64,000 nt of DNA, taken from Spirosoma sp. SC4-14. GTDB lineage: Bacteria > Bacteroidota > Bacteroidia > Cytophagales > Spirosomataceae. The stretch is from positions 3,775,001 through 3,839,000 of the forward strand of contig NZ_CP147518.1 in assembly GCF_037201965.1 (NCBI RefSeq), read 5' to 3'. Below, piece by piece: positions 16,415-23,820 of the stretch. Every line of letters starts with the position of its first letter. Within the stretch, counting starts at the first letter, position 1. The position numbers were made by a program, and so were the translations under genes. The notes beneath the pieces were generated by a model. That model did no database searches, was not told the DNA's origin, and worked only from the letters and a program-made list of their open reading frames with translations.

Positions 16415-16472
16415 GCAACAACGGCCCTCCCGAAACCGGAAACATCCAGGCTATTGGGAGGGTCGTCGTTGC
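16415..16472 (-). terminator. Hairpin between usp and the APC permease gene
   Basis: Bases 16415-16431 and 16456-16472 are complementary over 17 bp with one mismatch and one G-T pair, separated by a 24-nt spacer. It lies 44 bp past the usp stop and upstream of the permease start at 16297. There is no clear T tract on the minus strand, so it may be a processing or stability element rather than a terminator. Confidence 0.4.
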
Positions 16473-16515
16473 GGACGATTTATGTATGTTCAATGTATGA
16501 AAGATGTAAGTAGAC

Positions 16516-17457
16516 TCAACTGGCTAGCGGAAAACCAGATTGATTTAGCATCGGAAACAAAGGTATAGACTTACCTTTTGCCGGGTGTGCCCGCATAGGG
16601 GTTGATTTTTGTGGCTTGATGCACAACACCGGACGTTTTGCCTGACTGATAATCTGTTTAAAAAAAGGCCCTACAAACAGATGCCGAATATTGCTGGCAT
16701 GGTCGGCCGTTATAATGATAAGATCCGCATTTTGTTCCTCTGCCTGTTGAAGTACTGTATGTACAGCCGAATTCGTATGCGATAGTAGTGAATCGGCTTC
16801 AAGAGCATCGTCTAAAATATGCTTACTCAGTAGTGCCATATTGATATTGATAGCTTTACCCGCATCGGCCTCCAGATTATTGGCTAACCCCAAAATGGTA
16901 AGATGGGCGTTATTTTTACGGGCAATAGTTCGGGTAAACTCATACTTTGCCATATTGCCTGGCACGGGACGGATTGGGAATAGTATTTCCCTGAATTCAC
17001 GCACGTTGGCCTGTTCGGGTACGGTCAGTACGGGGCACGGAGCCCGATTGATAACATGATAGGCTTCGGACCCCATCACATACTGGAGCAGGCCTGTGGA
17101 ACCATGGGTGCCCATTATAATCAGATCAGCTCTGAATTCGGTAGCAGATTCAGCAATCCGGTCAACTGTTGGACCGATCCGACATTCGGCAGAGTAAGCC
17201 ACCGAGTGATCGCTAAGCATTTTATCGGCCCATTGGTGTAGCCGCTGGGTCTCGGCTTCAAGAACTTCTTCGTGCGGCATAGATACCGCCAGACTATCAA
17301 TGGCAGCGAACGTATAGTATTCAGGGCTAAGAACATACAGCAGCCTGATTTCGGCTTTGTGTCGCTGGCTCATTGCAATAACCAGATTCATAATATCTGG
17401 TGAGGGCTGGTCCAGATCGATAGGAACCAGAATTCGATTTATAGTTATAGTTTCCAT
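16516..17457 (-). CDS. Universal stress protein with two UspA domains
   Basis: Tandem UspA domains of about 150 residues each. The first (1-150) starts NRILVPIDLDQPSPD and contains the ATP-type loop GTHGSTGLLQYVMGSEAYHV, matching the ATP-binding G-2x-G-9x-G(S/T) pattern. The second (about 158-295) starts EILFPIRPVPGNMAKYEF but lacks the glycine-rich loop (ITADHASNIRHLFVGPFFK), so it is probably the non-nucleotide-binding half, and it ends with a short extension (PMRAHPAKGK). Cytoplasmic stress protein; typical family for growth arrest or oxidative stress. The neighbouring genes (permease, coiled-coil membrane protein) are on the same strand but separated by gaps with hairpins. Confidence 0.88.
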   Translation of the reverse strand: METITINRILVPIDLDQPSPDIMNLVIAMSQRHKAEIRLLYVLSPEYYTFAAIDSLAVSMPHEEVLEAETQRLHQWADKMLSDHSVAYSAECRIGPTVDRIAESATEFRADLIIMGTHGSTGLLQYVMGSEAYHVINRAPCPVLTVPEQANVREFREILFPIRPVPGNMAKYEFTRTIARKNNAHLTILGLANNLEADAGKAININMALLSKHILDDALEADSLLSHTNSAVHTVLQQAEEQNADLIIITADHASNIRHLFVGPFFKQIISQAKRPVLCIKPQKSTPMRAHPAKGKSIPLFPMLNQSGFPLAS

Positions 17458-17569
17458 AGGTATATGTGTTTAGGGAATGATAATGGGGCTGCTACATTTG
17501 GTATAGCAGTCCCGTTCGTATTGTATAGGTTTCAATTGGGTTAGGAGCGAGAGCGCTCGAGTGAGTGAT

Positions 17570-18481
17570 TTAGAAAAACCAGAAACTATTTCTCAAGCCA
17601 AATTCTGTTGCTCCCAGGTAGTTGTTTTTGGTATACAGTTTAACTTTATAGACGCCCGCAGCTACCGTATGCATAGGTTCGTAATCAATGGTAACGGTTT
17701 GCGGATTAGTTGAGAAATCAACCGTTTTAACCGCATGTACCGGAATCTGAAGCGCAGAATTACTAACATGGATGGTTTCTGTATGTAGCGCTCCATCGAC
17801 AGGGTTATTTTTAAGGTCAGTGATACTGACATAAATAGGTTCAACACCTTCTGTTTTCCAGGTAGAAGGCAACTTGAACGAAATCTGAAGCTGTTTGGCC
17901 TTTCTGGCTTTTGCGGTCAGCTTCGAGTTTGGTTTCCGAATGTCGACCCGGAAATTATCGACGGTCACCAGTGCTTTTGTGGCCATCAGTTCGGTATTGA
18001 GTACGTTGGTTTTGTCCGCTAATGAAGCCATCGTATGTTTCAGGCCCGTATTGTCAGCGAGTACCTGTTGGTTCTGGGCCTTTAGTTGTACTAGTTCAGA
18101 CTGTAAATTATTCCGTACGTCTTCTAGTTGAGTTAGCTGCTGCTGTAGCCGTGAATTGTCGGCTATGGTTTGCCGACGTAAGCTGCTGAGCAGTTTGTTT
18201 TTGGCCTGGAGTCTGTTTTGAACCGACTCCATCTGTGCTTCCAGCTTATCGTTGCGGACAGCTGCATCGGTCAGTTGAGCGTTCAGATCGTTGCTGATTT
18301 GTTGAATATCCCGTTCAAGAGTAAGCTTTACCGAGAAGAGTGAATCGGCCCGAAGTTCTGTTCTGTATTTCTCTTTTGTTAAGTTGCTGGTTTTGTTCCA
18401 GTAATATAGGCTGCTGCCCAGTAAAAGCAGCGATAAAACGGCCAGCCAGATGGTAGCCGTATTGGTTTGTTTATAATTCAT
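17570..18481 (-). CDS. Hypothetical membrane-anchored coiled-coil protein
   Basis: Not assigned to a named family. Residues about 10-28 are a single transmembrane helix (IWLAVLSLLLLGSSLYYW). Residues about 35-165 form a long heptad coiled coil (ERDIQQISNDLNAQL and LQQQLTQLEDVRNNLQ). The C-terminal 130 residues form a beta-rich extracytoplasmic domain (VDNFRVDIRKPNSKL, ISFKLPSTWKTEG, IYVSITDLKNNPVDG) with a YKVKLYTKNN strand near the end. The domain most resembles a small sandwich with Ig-like strands. Spirosoma-type genomes often carry such proteins. There is no visible partner gene. Confidence 0.6.
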   Translation of the reverse strand: MNYKQTNTATIWLAVLSLLLLGSSLYYWNKTSNLTKEKYRTELRADSLFSVKLTLERDIQQISNDLNAQLTDAAVRNDKLEAQMESVQNRLQAKNKLLSSLRRQTIADNSRLQQQLTQLEDVRNNLQSELVQLKAQNQQVLADNTGLKHTMASLADKTNVLNTELMATKALVTVDNFRVDIRKPNSKLTAKARKAKQLQISFKLPSTWKTEGVEPIYVSITDLKNNPVDGALHTETIHVSNSALQIPVHAVKTVDFSTNPQTVTIDYEPMHTVAAGVYKVKLYTKNNYLGATEFGLRNSFWFF

Positions 18482-18781
18482 AGCTGTATAATTTTTGGAT
18501 AGAATATAAATTTGTATGCCAATAATATACCCATCTGCCCTTAAAGACAGCTTAAGAATTGCTTAGAAATTGCTTAGTAAGGAGATGATTTAACTCGTTT
18601 CTTCGGCAAGAAACGAGTCAGAAAGAAGAGCCTGGGCTGGCTTTAAGGCAAAAGCGAAACGGTGTTCCCATAGGAAACAGCCATAAAACGATTATTCAGT
18701 AAGGAGTTAACGGCCCTGGTTGTTCAGTGGGCCTGTAATGTATTGGGAAGAAATCGGCGTAATTTTCTGATTTTGGTTTGC
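18482..18781. other. 300-bp gap with a stable tetraloop hairpin
   Basis: Between the coiled-coil protein gene and the 59-aa gene nothing codes convincingly. The right part contains the hairpin at 18593-18618. A promoter for the coiled-coil gene must lie near 18490-18530, which is AT-rich, but no exact TAnnTTTG was seen on the minus strand. Confidence 0.5.
18593..18618 (-). terminator. 11-bp perfect hairpin with CGGC tetraloop
   Basis: ACTCGTTTCTT at 18593-18603 pairs perfectly with AAGAAACGAGT at 18608-18618 around a 4-nt loop (CGGC on the plus strand). It lies 160 bp after the stop of the 59-aa gene on the same strand, so it is a possible terminator for it. No strong T run follows on either side. 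Confidence 0.45.
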
Positions 18782-18961
18782 TTATGGCTGGCAATTGCCC
18801 TTGGCTTCTTCCAGCCGATCCATTACCCGGTTCAGGAATCGCAGATGGGGGCGAATGATGATCTTTTTCTTTCCGGCTTCGATACGCTCAATTTGATCGA
18901 TGATCCGATTTTGTTCCAGTTCCATTTGGTTAGCCCGATCCTGCCAGAATTCTTTTTTCAT
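18782..18961 (-). CDS. Hypothetical charged helical protein (59 aa)
   Basis: A short gene with an ATG at 18961 and TAA at 18782. The opposite strand has a competing frame of 76 codons that is a less likely gene, because it has an odd composition and lacks any recognisable features. The 59-aa protein starts MKKEFWQDRANQMEL and reads as two amphipathic helices (EQNRIIDQIERIEAGKKK and LRFLNRVMDRLEEAKG). It resembles small cytoplasmic regulatory or DNA/RNA-associated proteins of unknown role. No family recognised. Confidence 0.5.
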   Translation of the reverse strand: MKKEFWQDRANQMELEQNRIIDQIERIEAGKKKIIIRPHLRFLNRVMDRLEEAKGNCQP

Positions 18962-19219
18962 TACTATGGGTAGCTAGAGGTAAGCGAGGGTGCTCTTCGT
19001 TGAAGAGCGAAATATTTTAAGCAATATAAGCAGAGTGTGGGGATGCTCCAAGTAGAACGACTTACATAGCAGAAAATTAATTGCCGTCAGCCGAAAGCGA
19101 TGCCGTAACGATACGGTTCACAAGTTGCCGATCCCGTAAACACCGAAAAGCATATTGGTCAGAATTCTAAAAAGTATATGAATTTGCCGGGATCGGTTTA
19201 CGGTACCTGACTTGCAGGC

Positions 19220-19555
19220 TTACCGAAAGCCCAGAATTCGCAACAACTGATCTTTAAACCGAATGAGAGGAGGTTTAGACTCTTCTGCCAGATTATGAAC
19301 CTGAATGACTTCTCCCGGCAATTGCTCAGCAAGCTGATTTTTAATTGACAGAATAACGGCTGGGTCAGGTTTTTTCGATTGAATCGAACGAACAGCGTCA
19401 ATTGGGACCATAATCTGTTTTGTGCCCGTTTTTGTTTTTACCCAAACCCAATAGGTCACTTCGTCTTTTTGGGAATGGTTTAGATACTGGACGGCGCCAC
19501 TCATTCCCAACAAGAGCTCGATGGGGTCTTTCTCAAATCTGTCGCGTATGTTCAT
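19220..19555 (-). CDS. Hypothetical protein (111 aa)
   Basis: Not recognised. The protein starts MNIRDRFEKDPIELLLGMSG and has a strand pair (EVTYWVWVKTKTGTKQIMV), a helix (DPAVILSIKNQLAEQLPGE) and a C-terminal helix (PLIRFKDQLLRILGFR). No signal peptide. The composition and clean ATG support coding. The helix-strand pattern is compatible with a small alpha+beta domain. It is transcribed leftwards. A possible 9-bp inverted repeat lies downstream (19122-19196 region), but it was not supported well enough to call. Confidence 0.55.
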   Translation of the reverse strand: MNIRDRFEKDPIELLLGMSGAVQYLNHSQKDEVTYWVWVKTKTGTKQIMVPIDAVRSIQSKKPDPAVILSIKNQLAEQLPGEVIQVHNLAEESKPPLIRFKDQLLRILGFR

Positions 19556-19869
19556 TAAGGCAGTTCGTTGTCAGTTACCTAAATGATGCACTACAGAAGC
19601 GAAAAGCTGCATGGGTTGATAAGGATTTGCCCAATAACGGCAATCGCTACAGAAAACAGGAACCAACCTAATGCAGTATTGAAGCCAGCTCACTGCCTGA
19701 TAGCCTTTTAGAAAGGCTATACTGCTTTTTCAAGGGCGAAAAAAGTGGTCGTTAGGGAGGGAATCGTTATCGTGAATAATTGACAATCAATTAACTACTA
19801 AGAAAAATAAATAGAACAAACTAGGAATTGCCATTTATTAGGGCGTACTTCGTTGCAAAGAAAAACAAA
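19556..19869. other. Gap with a hairpin and the cold-shock leader
   Basis: The 313-bp gap contains a 9-bp hairpin with ATAGCCTTT/AAAGGCTAT arms around 19700-19720, followed by a short T run on the plus strand. The region from about 19740 to 19869 is a probable long 5' leader of the cold-shock gene. Open frames here look like chance: their composition is poor and they do not begin with good starts. Confidence 0.4.
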
Positions 19870-20061
19870 ATGCAAGAAGGAACTGTAAAATTTTTCAATG
19901 AAACCAAAGGGTTTGGTTTCATTAGTCCTAGTAACGGCGGTGCCGATATATTCGTACACATGTCGGGTCTGATTGATCAGATACGGGAGAATGACAAGGT
20001 GAAATTCAATGTCGAGCAGGGAAAGAAAGGCTTGAACGCAGTGGATGTCGAGCAAGCTTAA
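19870..20061 (+). CDS. Cold-shock domain protein
   Basis: A single cold-shock domain of 63 residues, an OB-fold RNA chaperone. Starting from the ATG at 19870: MQEGTVKFFNETKGFGFISP includes the RNP1-type motif KGFGFI, and DIFVHMSG is the RNP2 motif, followed by KVKFNVEQGKKGLNAVDV. The frame could start at 19828, but the extra 14 residues are not part of the domain and the leader is expected to be untranslated. The gene is monocistronic, with a strong terminator 24 bp after the stop. CspA-type proteins are often induced by temperature downshift through their 5' leader, which is consistent with the long leader here. Confidence 0.95.
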   Translation: MQEGTVKFFNETKGFGFISPSNGGADIFVHMSGLIDQIRENDKVKFNVEQGKKGLNAVDVEQA

Positions 20062-20085
20062 TTGACCGATATAATGAACCAGGTA

Positions 20086-20116
20086 AAAGAAGCACGCCTT
20101 TCAGGCGTGCTTCTTT
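20086..20116 (+). terminator. Rho-independent terminator of the cold-shock gene
   Basis: Bases 20086-20099 pair with 20103-20116: AAAGAAGCACGCCT with AGGCGTGCTTCTTT, around a 3-nt loop. The right arm ends in a T run on the plus strand. Confidence 0.9.
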
Positions 20117-20345
20117 GGTATAAAGCCTTTAGTGATCGACGGTGTGTGGGGGCCAAAGGGCAATCAGTGCTTTAACCCATCAGCTAAAATCGTTTGTCGC
20201 CTTCATCGGTTGGTTCAAAACCCAACCAATGGCGAACAAAACATACGACTGCCGTTCAGCTCCATTACGATTAGCTGTAGGTTGGGAGTGGACATTAACT
20301 GGCCGAAATTGTACCTTGCGGAAAAAACATGTTTTGTTATTTATT

Positions 20346-21200
20346 ATGAAGAGGAATCAACTTTTACTTAGTTCTGTAGCCATCCTATTGACCGTCTGCT
20401 CCATCACAACCGCTACCGCACAGTTAAAAATACCAGCCGCTAGTCCCTTTCAAAGCACCAAACAAAGTTTTGGGTTAGGCGATATAACGATCGACTATTC
20501 AAGACCAGCCGCGAAAGGACGAGTGATCTTTGGCGATCTGGTTCCGTTTGGCAAAGTGTGGCGCACGGGCGCTAATGCAACAACTAAAATTACGTTTTCC
20601 GACGATGTAAACGTGGCCGGAAAGGAAGTAAAGGCCGGAACCTACGGCTTATTTACGATTCCGGGTAAAACAAGCTGGCAGGTGATGCTGTCTAAAGAGT
20701 TGAATTTGGGAGCCAATGTTGCCGATTATAAACTAGAAAATGAAGTAGCGCGGGTTGAGGTAAAACCAACGACCCTGCCCTATAAAGTAGAAACATTTAC
20801 AATCAACATTGCTGATATTCTGCCTGGTTCGGCAACATTGGAAATCATGTGGGATAAAACCCGCATCGCTGTGCCCTTAACGGTTAATATCGATCCAATT
20901 ATTTCCCAGAACATTAAGGCATCAATGGCGTCCGATAAACCAGCCTATTTTGAAGCCGCCAGTTATTATTACGATACAAACCGGGATTTGCCACAGGCGC
21001 TGAGCTGGGCTAGCAAAGCGGTTGAACAAAATCCGAATGCTTTTTGGATTATGTTATTGAAAGCCAGAATAGAGCTGAAACTTAAAGATAAGCAAAGTGC
21101 CATTGCCAGTGCCCAGAAAACAGTAGAACTGGCTACTACTGCCAAAAATGCAGACTACGTGAAAATGGCCAATGATTTGATCGCCAGTGCAAAAAAATAA
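20346..21200 (+). CDS. DUF2911 domain protein, exported
   Basis: From the ATG at 20346 a signal peptide (LLLSSVAILLTVCSITTATAQ) is followed by a DUF2911 domain (about 35-180): ASPFQSTKQSFGLGDITIDY, GRVIFGDLVPFGKVWRTGAN, TYGLFTIPGKTSWQVML. The C-terminal part is a helical TPR-like segment (AAYYYDTNRDLPQALSWASK-type repeats). The frame continues upstream to 20142 without a good start, so 20346 was chosen. DUF2911 proteins are common in Bacteroidota with unknown function; they are thought to be periplasmic. It is followed by a clear terminator. Confidence 0.88.
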   Translation: MKRNQLLLSSVAILLTVCSITTATAQLKIPAASPFQSTKQSFGLGDITIDYSRPAAKGRVIFGDLVPFGKVWRTGANATTKITFSDDVNVAGKEVKAGTYGLFTIPGKTSWQVMLSKELNLGANVADYKLENEVARVEVKPTTLPYKVETFTINIADILPGSATLEIMWDKTRIAVPLTVNIDPIISQNIKASMASDKPAYFEAASYYYDTNRDLPQALSWASKAVEQNPNAFWIMLLKARIELKLKDKQSAIASAQKTVELATTAKNADYVKMANDLIASAKK

Positions 21201-21537
21201 TTTTGCGACCAATTCCACCAACTGATTAAAGAGTTCATTGGCGGCAAACGTCGTGGACTTATTCCTCAAAAACGCAGTGCCAGACAACTGGTCTGCGTTT
21301 TTGTTTAAAACGACACTTTACCTGTTATAGCGAGTTCCTTATTTTCAATTCATGCTTCACCGCTCCCGGCCGTCAATAGCTAACCGCCACAAGAAGAGAG
21401 TTATTTCCTGAAACGTTGCTTTTACGTAAAGCAATTGATCAGCCAATGACCCCTGTTTATCCCTCAATTTCCTTACTTCACTCTCTTGTTCCAGCACGAA
21501 GCCGTATAAATGAGTAAGATTACAATGCTGTAGCTAC
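21201..21537. other. Intergenic stretch with terminator and hairpin
   Basis: The 337-bp gap contains the terminator at 21268-21302 and a small palindrome around 21417-21436 (TTGCTTTT/TAAAGCAA). The rest has no convincing reading frame and no recognised regulatory element. Confidence 0.4.
21268..21302 (+). terminator. Rho-independent terminator after the DUF2911 gene
   Basis: AAAAACGCAG at 21268-21277 pairs with CTGCGTTTTT at 21293-21302 (10 bp). The right arm ends with a T run followed by GTTT on the plus strand. Confidence 0.8.
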
Positions 21538-22056
21538 ATGCACCACTACAAACTGGTTAATCTGATCTCTAATCGTATGAATGTGTTTGCTCTGGTTGTT
21601 CTATCGTTATTTATTCTAAACTTAGGCATCGCATTAGGTGCAGGGTTGTATGAGGCAAAAATGATTATGCCTCTATGGTTTCATAAATCAGCTAAAGTTG
21701 GGTATGTGGTCAATTCTCGGGCCATGGATGAAGTGAACGCTGGGCGAAAATTTTGGGCATATGTCACCACGGGCCCTTTAACGCTCCTTACGATGGCCAA
21801 CCTGGCGCTGGCCTGGCAGTTGAAGCTACCAGGTTATGAGTGGTGGCTTGTTGCCGCATCGATAACCCTGATCGAGCGGATTGGTACGTTTTCATTCTTT
21901 ATTCCCACCGCAATCAAATTGCAGATGTCCGATCAGCTAGCTTCCGAGCGGGTAAACCGTTTAGTGGCTCTTTGGATTGGGCTTAATTATGTCCGAAATA
22001 TATGCACCTTACTATCTTTTGCGGCCGCTTTGGTGGCATTCACTTTTATAGCATAG
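21538..22056 (+). CDS. DUF1772-like membrane protein
   Basis: An inner-membrane protein of 172 residues with four hydrophobic helices (FALVVLSLFILNLGIALGAG, TGPLTLLTMANLALAWQL, WWLVAASITLIERIGTFSFF, and a C-terminal helix with LLSFAAALVAFTFIA). The pattern of a Gly/Glu-rich first loop (GLYEAKMIMPLW) and a conserved Arg/Asn in the third loop (RVNRLVALWIGLNYVR) fits DUF1772/anthrone-oxygenase-like proteins. Function unknown. The frame opens with an ATG at 21538, and M14 (21577) is also possible. It is followed by a bidirectional hairpin and a tRNA gene on the other strand. Confidence 0.65.
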   Translation: MHHYKLVNLISNRMNVFALVVLSLFILNLGIALGAGLYEAKMIMPLWFHKSAKVGYVVNSRAMDEVNAGRKFWAYVTTGPLTLLTMANLALAWQLKLPGYEWWLVAASITLIERIGTFSFFIPTAIKLQMSDQLASERVNRLVALWIGLNYVRNICTLLSFAAALVAFTFIA

Positions 22057-22127
22057 GCCATGCGGCTCTTGCAAAACGATAAAAGGCGGTTGTGCAGTCA
22101 TTTTTGCATTAAGACTCCTGCAAAAAC

Positions 22128-22165
22128 AAAAAATGCCCAAATCGTGCTGATTTGAGCGTTTTTTT
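22128..22165. terminator. Bidirectional terminator between the DUF1772-like gene and tRNA-Leu
   Basis: Bases 22128-22143 pair with 22149-22165, with one mismatch, around a 5-nt loop, in an A-tract/T-tract setting. It lies 4 bp past the mature 3' end of tRNA-Leu on the minus strand and 71 bp past the DUF1772-like stop. Confidence 0.75.
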
Positions 22166-22168
22166 GAG

Positions 22169-22250
22169 TGACCACGGGGAGACTCGAACTCCCATGCCTT
22201 GCAGCACCACCCCCTCAAGATGGCGTGTCTACCAGTTTCACCACGTGGCC
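22169..22250 (-). tRNA. tRNA-Leu (anticodon GAG)
   Basis: The minus-strand sequence folds as a cloverleaf: a 7-bp acceptor (GGCCACG with CGTGGTC, one G-T pair), a D arm with GGTAGACACG, an anticodon stem CCATC/GGTGG (one T-G) with loop TTGAGGG giving GAG, a variable arm typical of class II tRNAs, and a T arm (GGGAG TTCGAGT CTCCC). Discriminator A at 22169. Length 82 nt. Confidence 0.92.
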
Positions 22251-22399
22251 TATTGCTGTTTGCGGGTGCAAATATAGATGTTTGAATTTCTTCATGCAAA
22301 CAGACTTGTTTTTCTTTTTACATTTTGATGCGACTTCCTGCAAAAGTGGCTGGAATTTTGTAATTTTAGTCCTCCAATAACATGTAAAGTTCAATAAGG

Positions 22400-22810
22400 A
22401 TGGCGCTGGAATTAATAGGAAAGCTTATAAAAGTAATGCCCGAAGTAACCGGTCAGGGGCGCAATGGGGCATGGAATAAACAGGAATTTGTCATTGAAAC
22501 ACTAGATAGTCAGTATCCTAAAAAGGTATGCATGACTGTCTGGGGTGACAAAGCCGCTGATTTAAAACAGTTTGCTGAAGGGGATACCCTGAAGGCTACC
22601 TTTAGTGTCGAGTCGCGGGAATATAACGAGCGTTGGTATACTGAACTTAGAGCATTTCGGCTCGAACTGGCCGATGGGGCTGATAGCGGCTATGCTGCAC
22701 CTGCACGCCCCGCTCCAGCCCAGCAACCACGCCCTGCTGCGCAAAGCCAACCCGTGGCTACGCCATTCAACACATCGTTTGATGAAGAAAGTAACGACCT
22801 GCCATTTTGA
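22400..22810 (+). CDS. DUF3127 domain protein with SSB-like acidic C-terminal tip
   Basis: A DUF3127 OB-fold-like domain of about 90 residues (LIGKLIKVMPEVTGQGRNGA, FVIETLDSQYPKKVCMTVWG, LKQFAEGDTLKATFSVESRE, WYTELRAFRLEL). It is followed by a Pro/Ala/Gln-rich linker and a terminal peptide EESNDLPF. The arrangement of an OB-like domain, flexible linker and acidic-hydrophobic tip closely mimics single-stranded DNA-binding protein, whose last residues (Asp-rich then Pro-Phe) recruit DNA-repair partners. Function of DUF3127 is not established. The gene is alone, with a very long terminator-like hairpin after it. Confidence 0.88.
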   Translation: MALELIGKLIKVMPEVTGQGRNGAWNKQEFVIETLDSQYPKKVCMTVWGDKAADLKQFAEGDTLKATFSVESREYNERWYTELRAFRLELADGADSGYAAPARPAPAQQPRPAAQSQPVATPFNTSFDEESNDLPF

Positions 22811-22812
22811 CG

Positions 22813-22889
22813 TTTCTGGCTGTCATACAACAAAAAAGGAAGTAGAGCTTTTGTCTCTACTTCCTTTTTTGTTGTATGACAGCCAGAAA
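22813..22889. terminator. Exceptionally long perfect terminator-like hairpin
   Basis: A perfect 35-bp inverted repeat: bases 22813-22847 and 22855-22889 around a 7-nt loop. The inner part is an A-tract/T-tract flanked stem (GGAAGTAGAG). It lies 3 bp past the DUF3127 stop and 22 bp before the 3' end of tRNA-Lys on the other strand, so it can serve both. Confidence 0.85.
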
Positions 22890-22910
22890 AAAATCCAGCT
22901 ATGTTTCTGG

Positions 22911-22983
22911 TGATTCGGCTGGGATTCGAACCCAGGACCCATACATTAAAAGTGTATTGCTCTACCAGCTGAGCTACCGAATC
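22911..22983 (-). tRNA. tRNA-Lys (anticodon TTT)
   Basis: The minus strand folds as a 73-nt cloverleaf: acceptor GATTCGG/CCGAATC, D arm with AGCTGGTAGAGC, anticodon stem ATACA/TGTAT around loop CTTTTAA (anticodon TTT), and a T arm (CTGGG TTCGAAT CCCAG). Discriminator A at 22911. Confidence 0.95.
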
Positions 22984-23039
22984 GTATTCGTGATGCGTTC
23001 GTGAATAAATGCCGTATCCCTTAAACGCGGTGCAAAACT

Positions 23040-23783
23040 ATGGCCTTATTTCGATCAATGCAAGCCTTTGTCCTTAAAATAAGCCTATTTTTTTGTTTTT
23101 TGGCAGGGTCGCCACTGTTGCTGGCGGCCACAATAGACCCTATACGGCATGCCGATTCGCTGTTTGCCGCTGGGGATCAGATCAATGCTGCCCGACTTTA
23201 TGAAACGGCGCTAACGCAGGGACGATTGGCAACTGATGCCATGTTATTGAAACTGGCAAGTGCCTACGAACAGGAGAATAATGTGCCCCGGCAATTATAT
23301 TACCTGCAAATTTATTTCGATCGGCATCCCGATGATGCCGTACTTCGGCGGATGAACGATATTGCCCGCGCTAATAATCTGAATGGGTACGAAACCGACG
23401 ACCTCAATTACTTTTATTTGTTCTACAAAAAATATGGCGTGTACTTCCTGCTTTTCCTGCTTTTCCCGGCAGGCTATGCTTTTGGCGTGCTTGCCATAAA
23501 GCTGGCACGCAAAGAAACTATTCCGCTCCGCCAGAAATGGGTATTGTTAATCTATTTGATTGGATTACTGCTCTTTGTCAATCTGCCCGAACGTGTTAAA
23601 TCCGGAATTACCAGTCAGGATCGGGTACTGCTTCGGACTGATCCATCGGCGGCCGCACCCGTGGCTGAAGTTATAGGGCGTGGGCATAAGGTAAACATCA
23701 TTGGTAGCCATGATATTTACCTGCACGTTTTCTGGCATAACGAACTCTATTACGTCCGTCGCGATAACGTGTGGGTTATATAA
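23040..23783 (+). CDS. Membrane protein with TPR and SH3-like domains (BatE-like)
   Basis: Signal-like helix at the N-terminus (LKISLFFCFLAGSPLLLAA). Residues about 35-110 are TPR-like helices (RHADSLFAAGDQINAARLYE, LKLASAYEQENNVPRQLYYL). Two transmembrane helices follow (YGVYFLLFLLFPAGYAFGVL and WVLLIYLIGLLLFVNL). The final 60 residues are an SH3b-like domain (DRVLLRTDPSAAAPVAEVIG, GHKVNIIGSHDIYLHVFWHN). The architecture of TPR plus two TM plus SH3 matches BatE-type proteins of aerotolerance operons, but no batA-D genes are near. The start was taken at the only ATG in frame at 23040. Confidence 0.7.
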   Translation: MALFRSMQAFVLKISLFFCFLAGSPLLLAATIDPIRHADSLFAAGDQINAARLYETALTQGRLATDAMLLKLASAYEQENNVPRQLYYLQIYFDRHPDDAVLRRMNDIARANNLNGYETDDLNYFYLFYKKYGVYFLLFLLFPAGYAFGVLAIKLARKETIPLRQKWVLLIYLIGLLLFVNLPERVKSGITSQDRVLLRTDPSAAAPVAEVIGRGHKVNIIGSHDIYLHVFWHNELYYVRRDNVWVI

Positions 23784-23820
23784 ATGATTGAATTGTAAAA
23801 ATTCAACAATTCAATCATTT
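23782..23820. terminator. Bidirectional hairpin between convergent genes
   Basis: A 15-bp perfect inverted repeat (23782-23796 and 23806-23820) that overlaps the stop codons of both convergent genes. The ends, AAATGATTGA and TCAATCATTT, recur in the hairpin at 41304-41373. Confidence 0.7.

Noticed and set aside
17484-17512. Weak hairpin GGGGCTGCTA/TAGCAGTCCC near 17484-17512
   Set aside because: The stem needs a bulge and lacks a T tract, so it was not listed as a terminator.
18743-18973. 76-codon plus-strand frame
   Set aside because: Its start is weak and the protein is unconvincing; the opposite 59-residue frame reads as a real helical protein.
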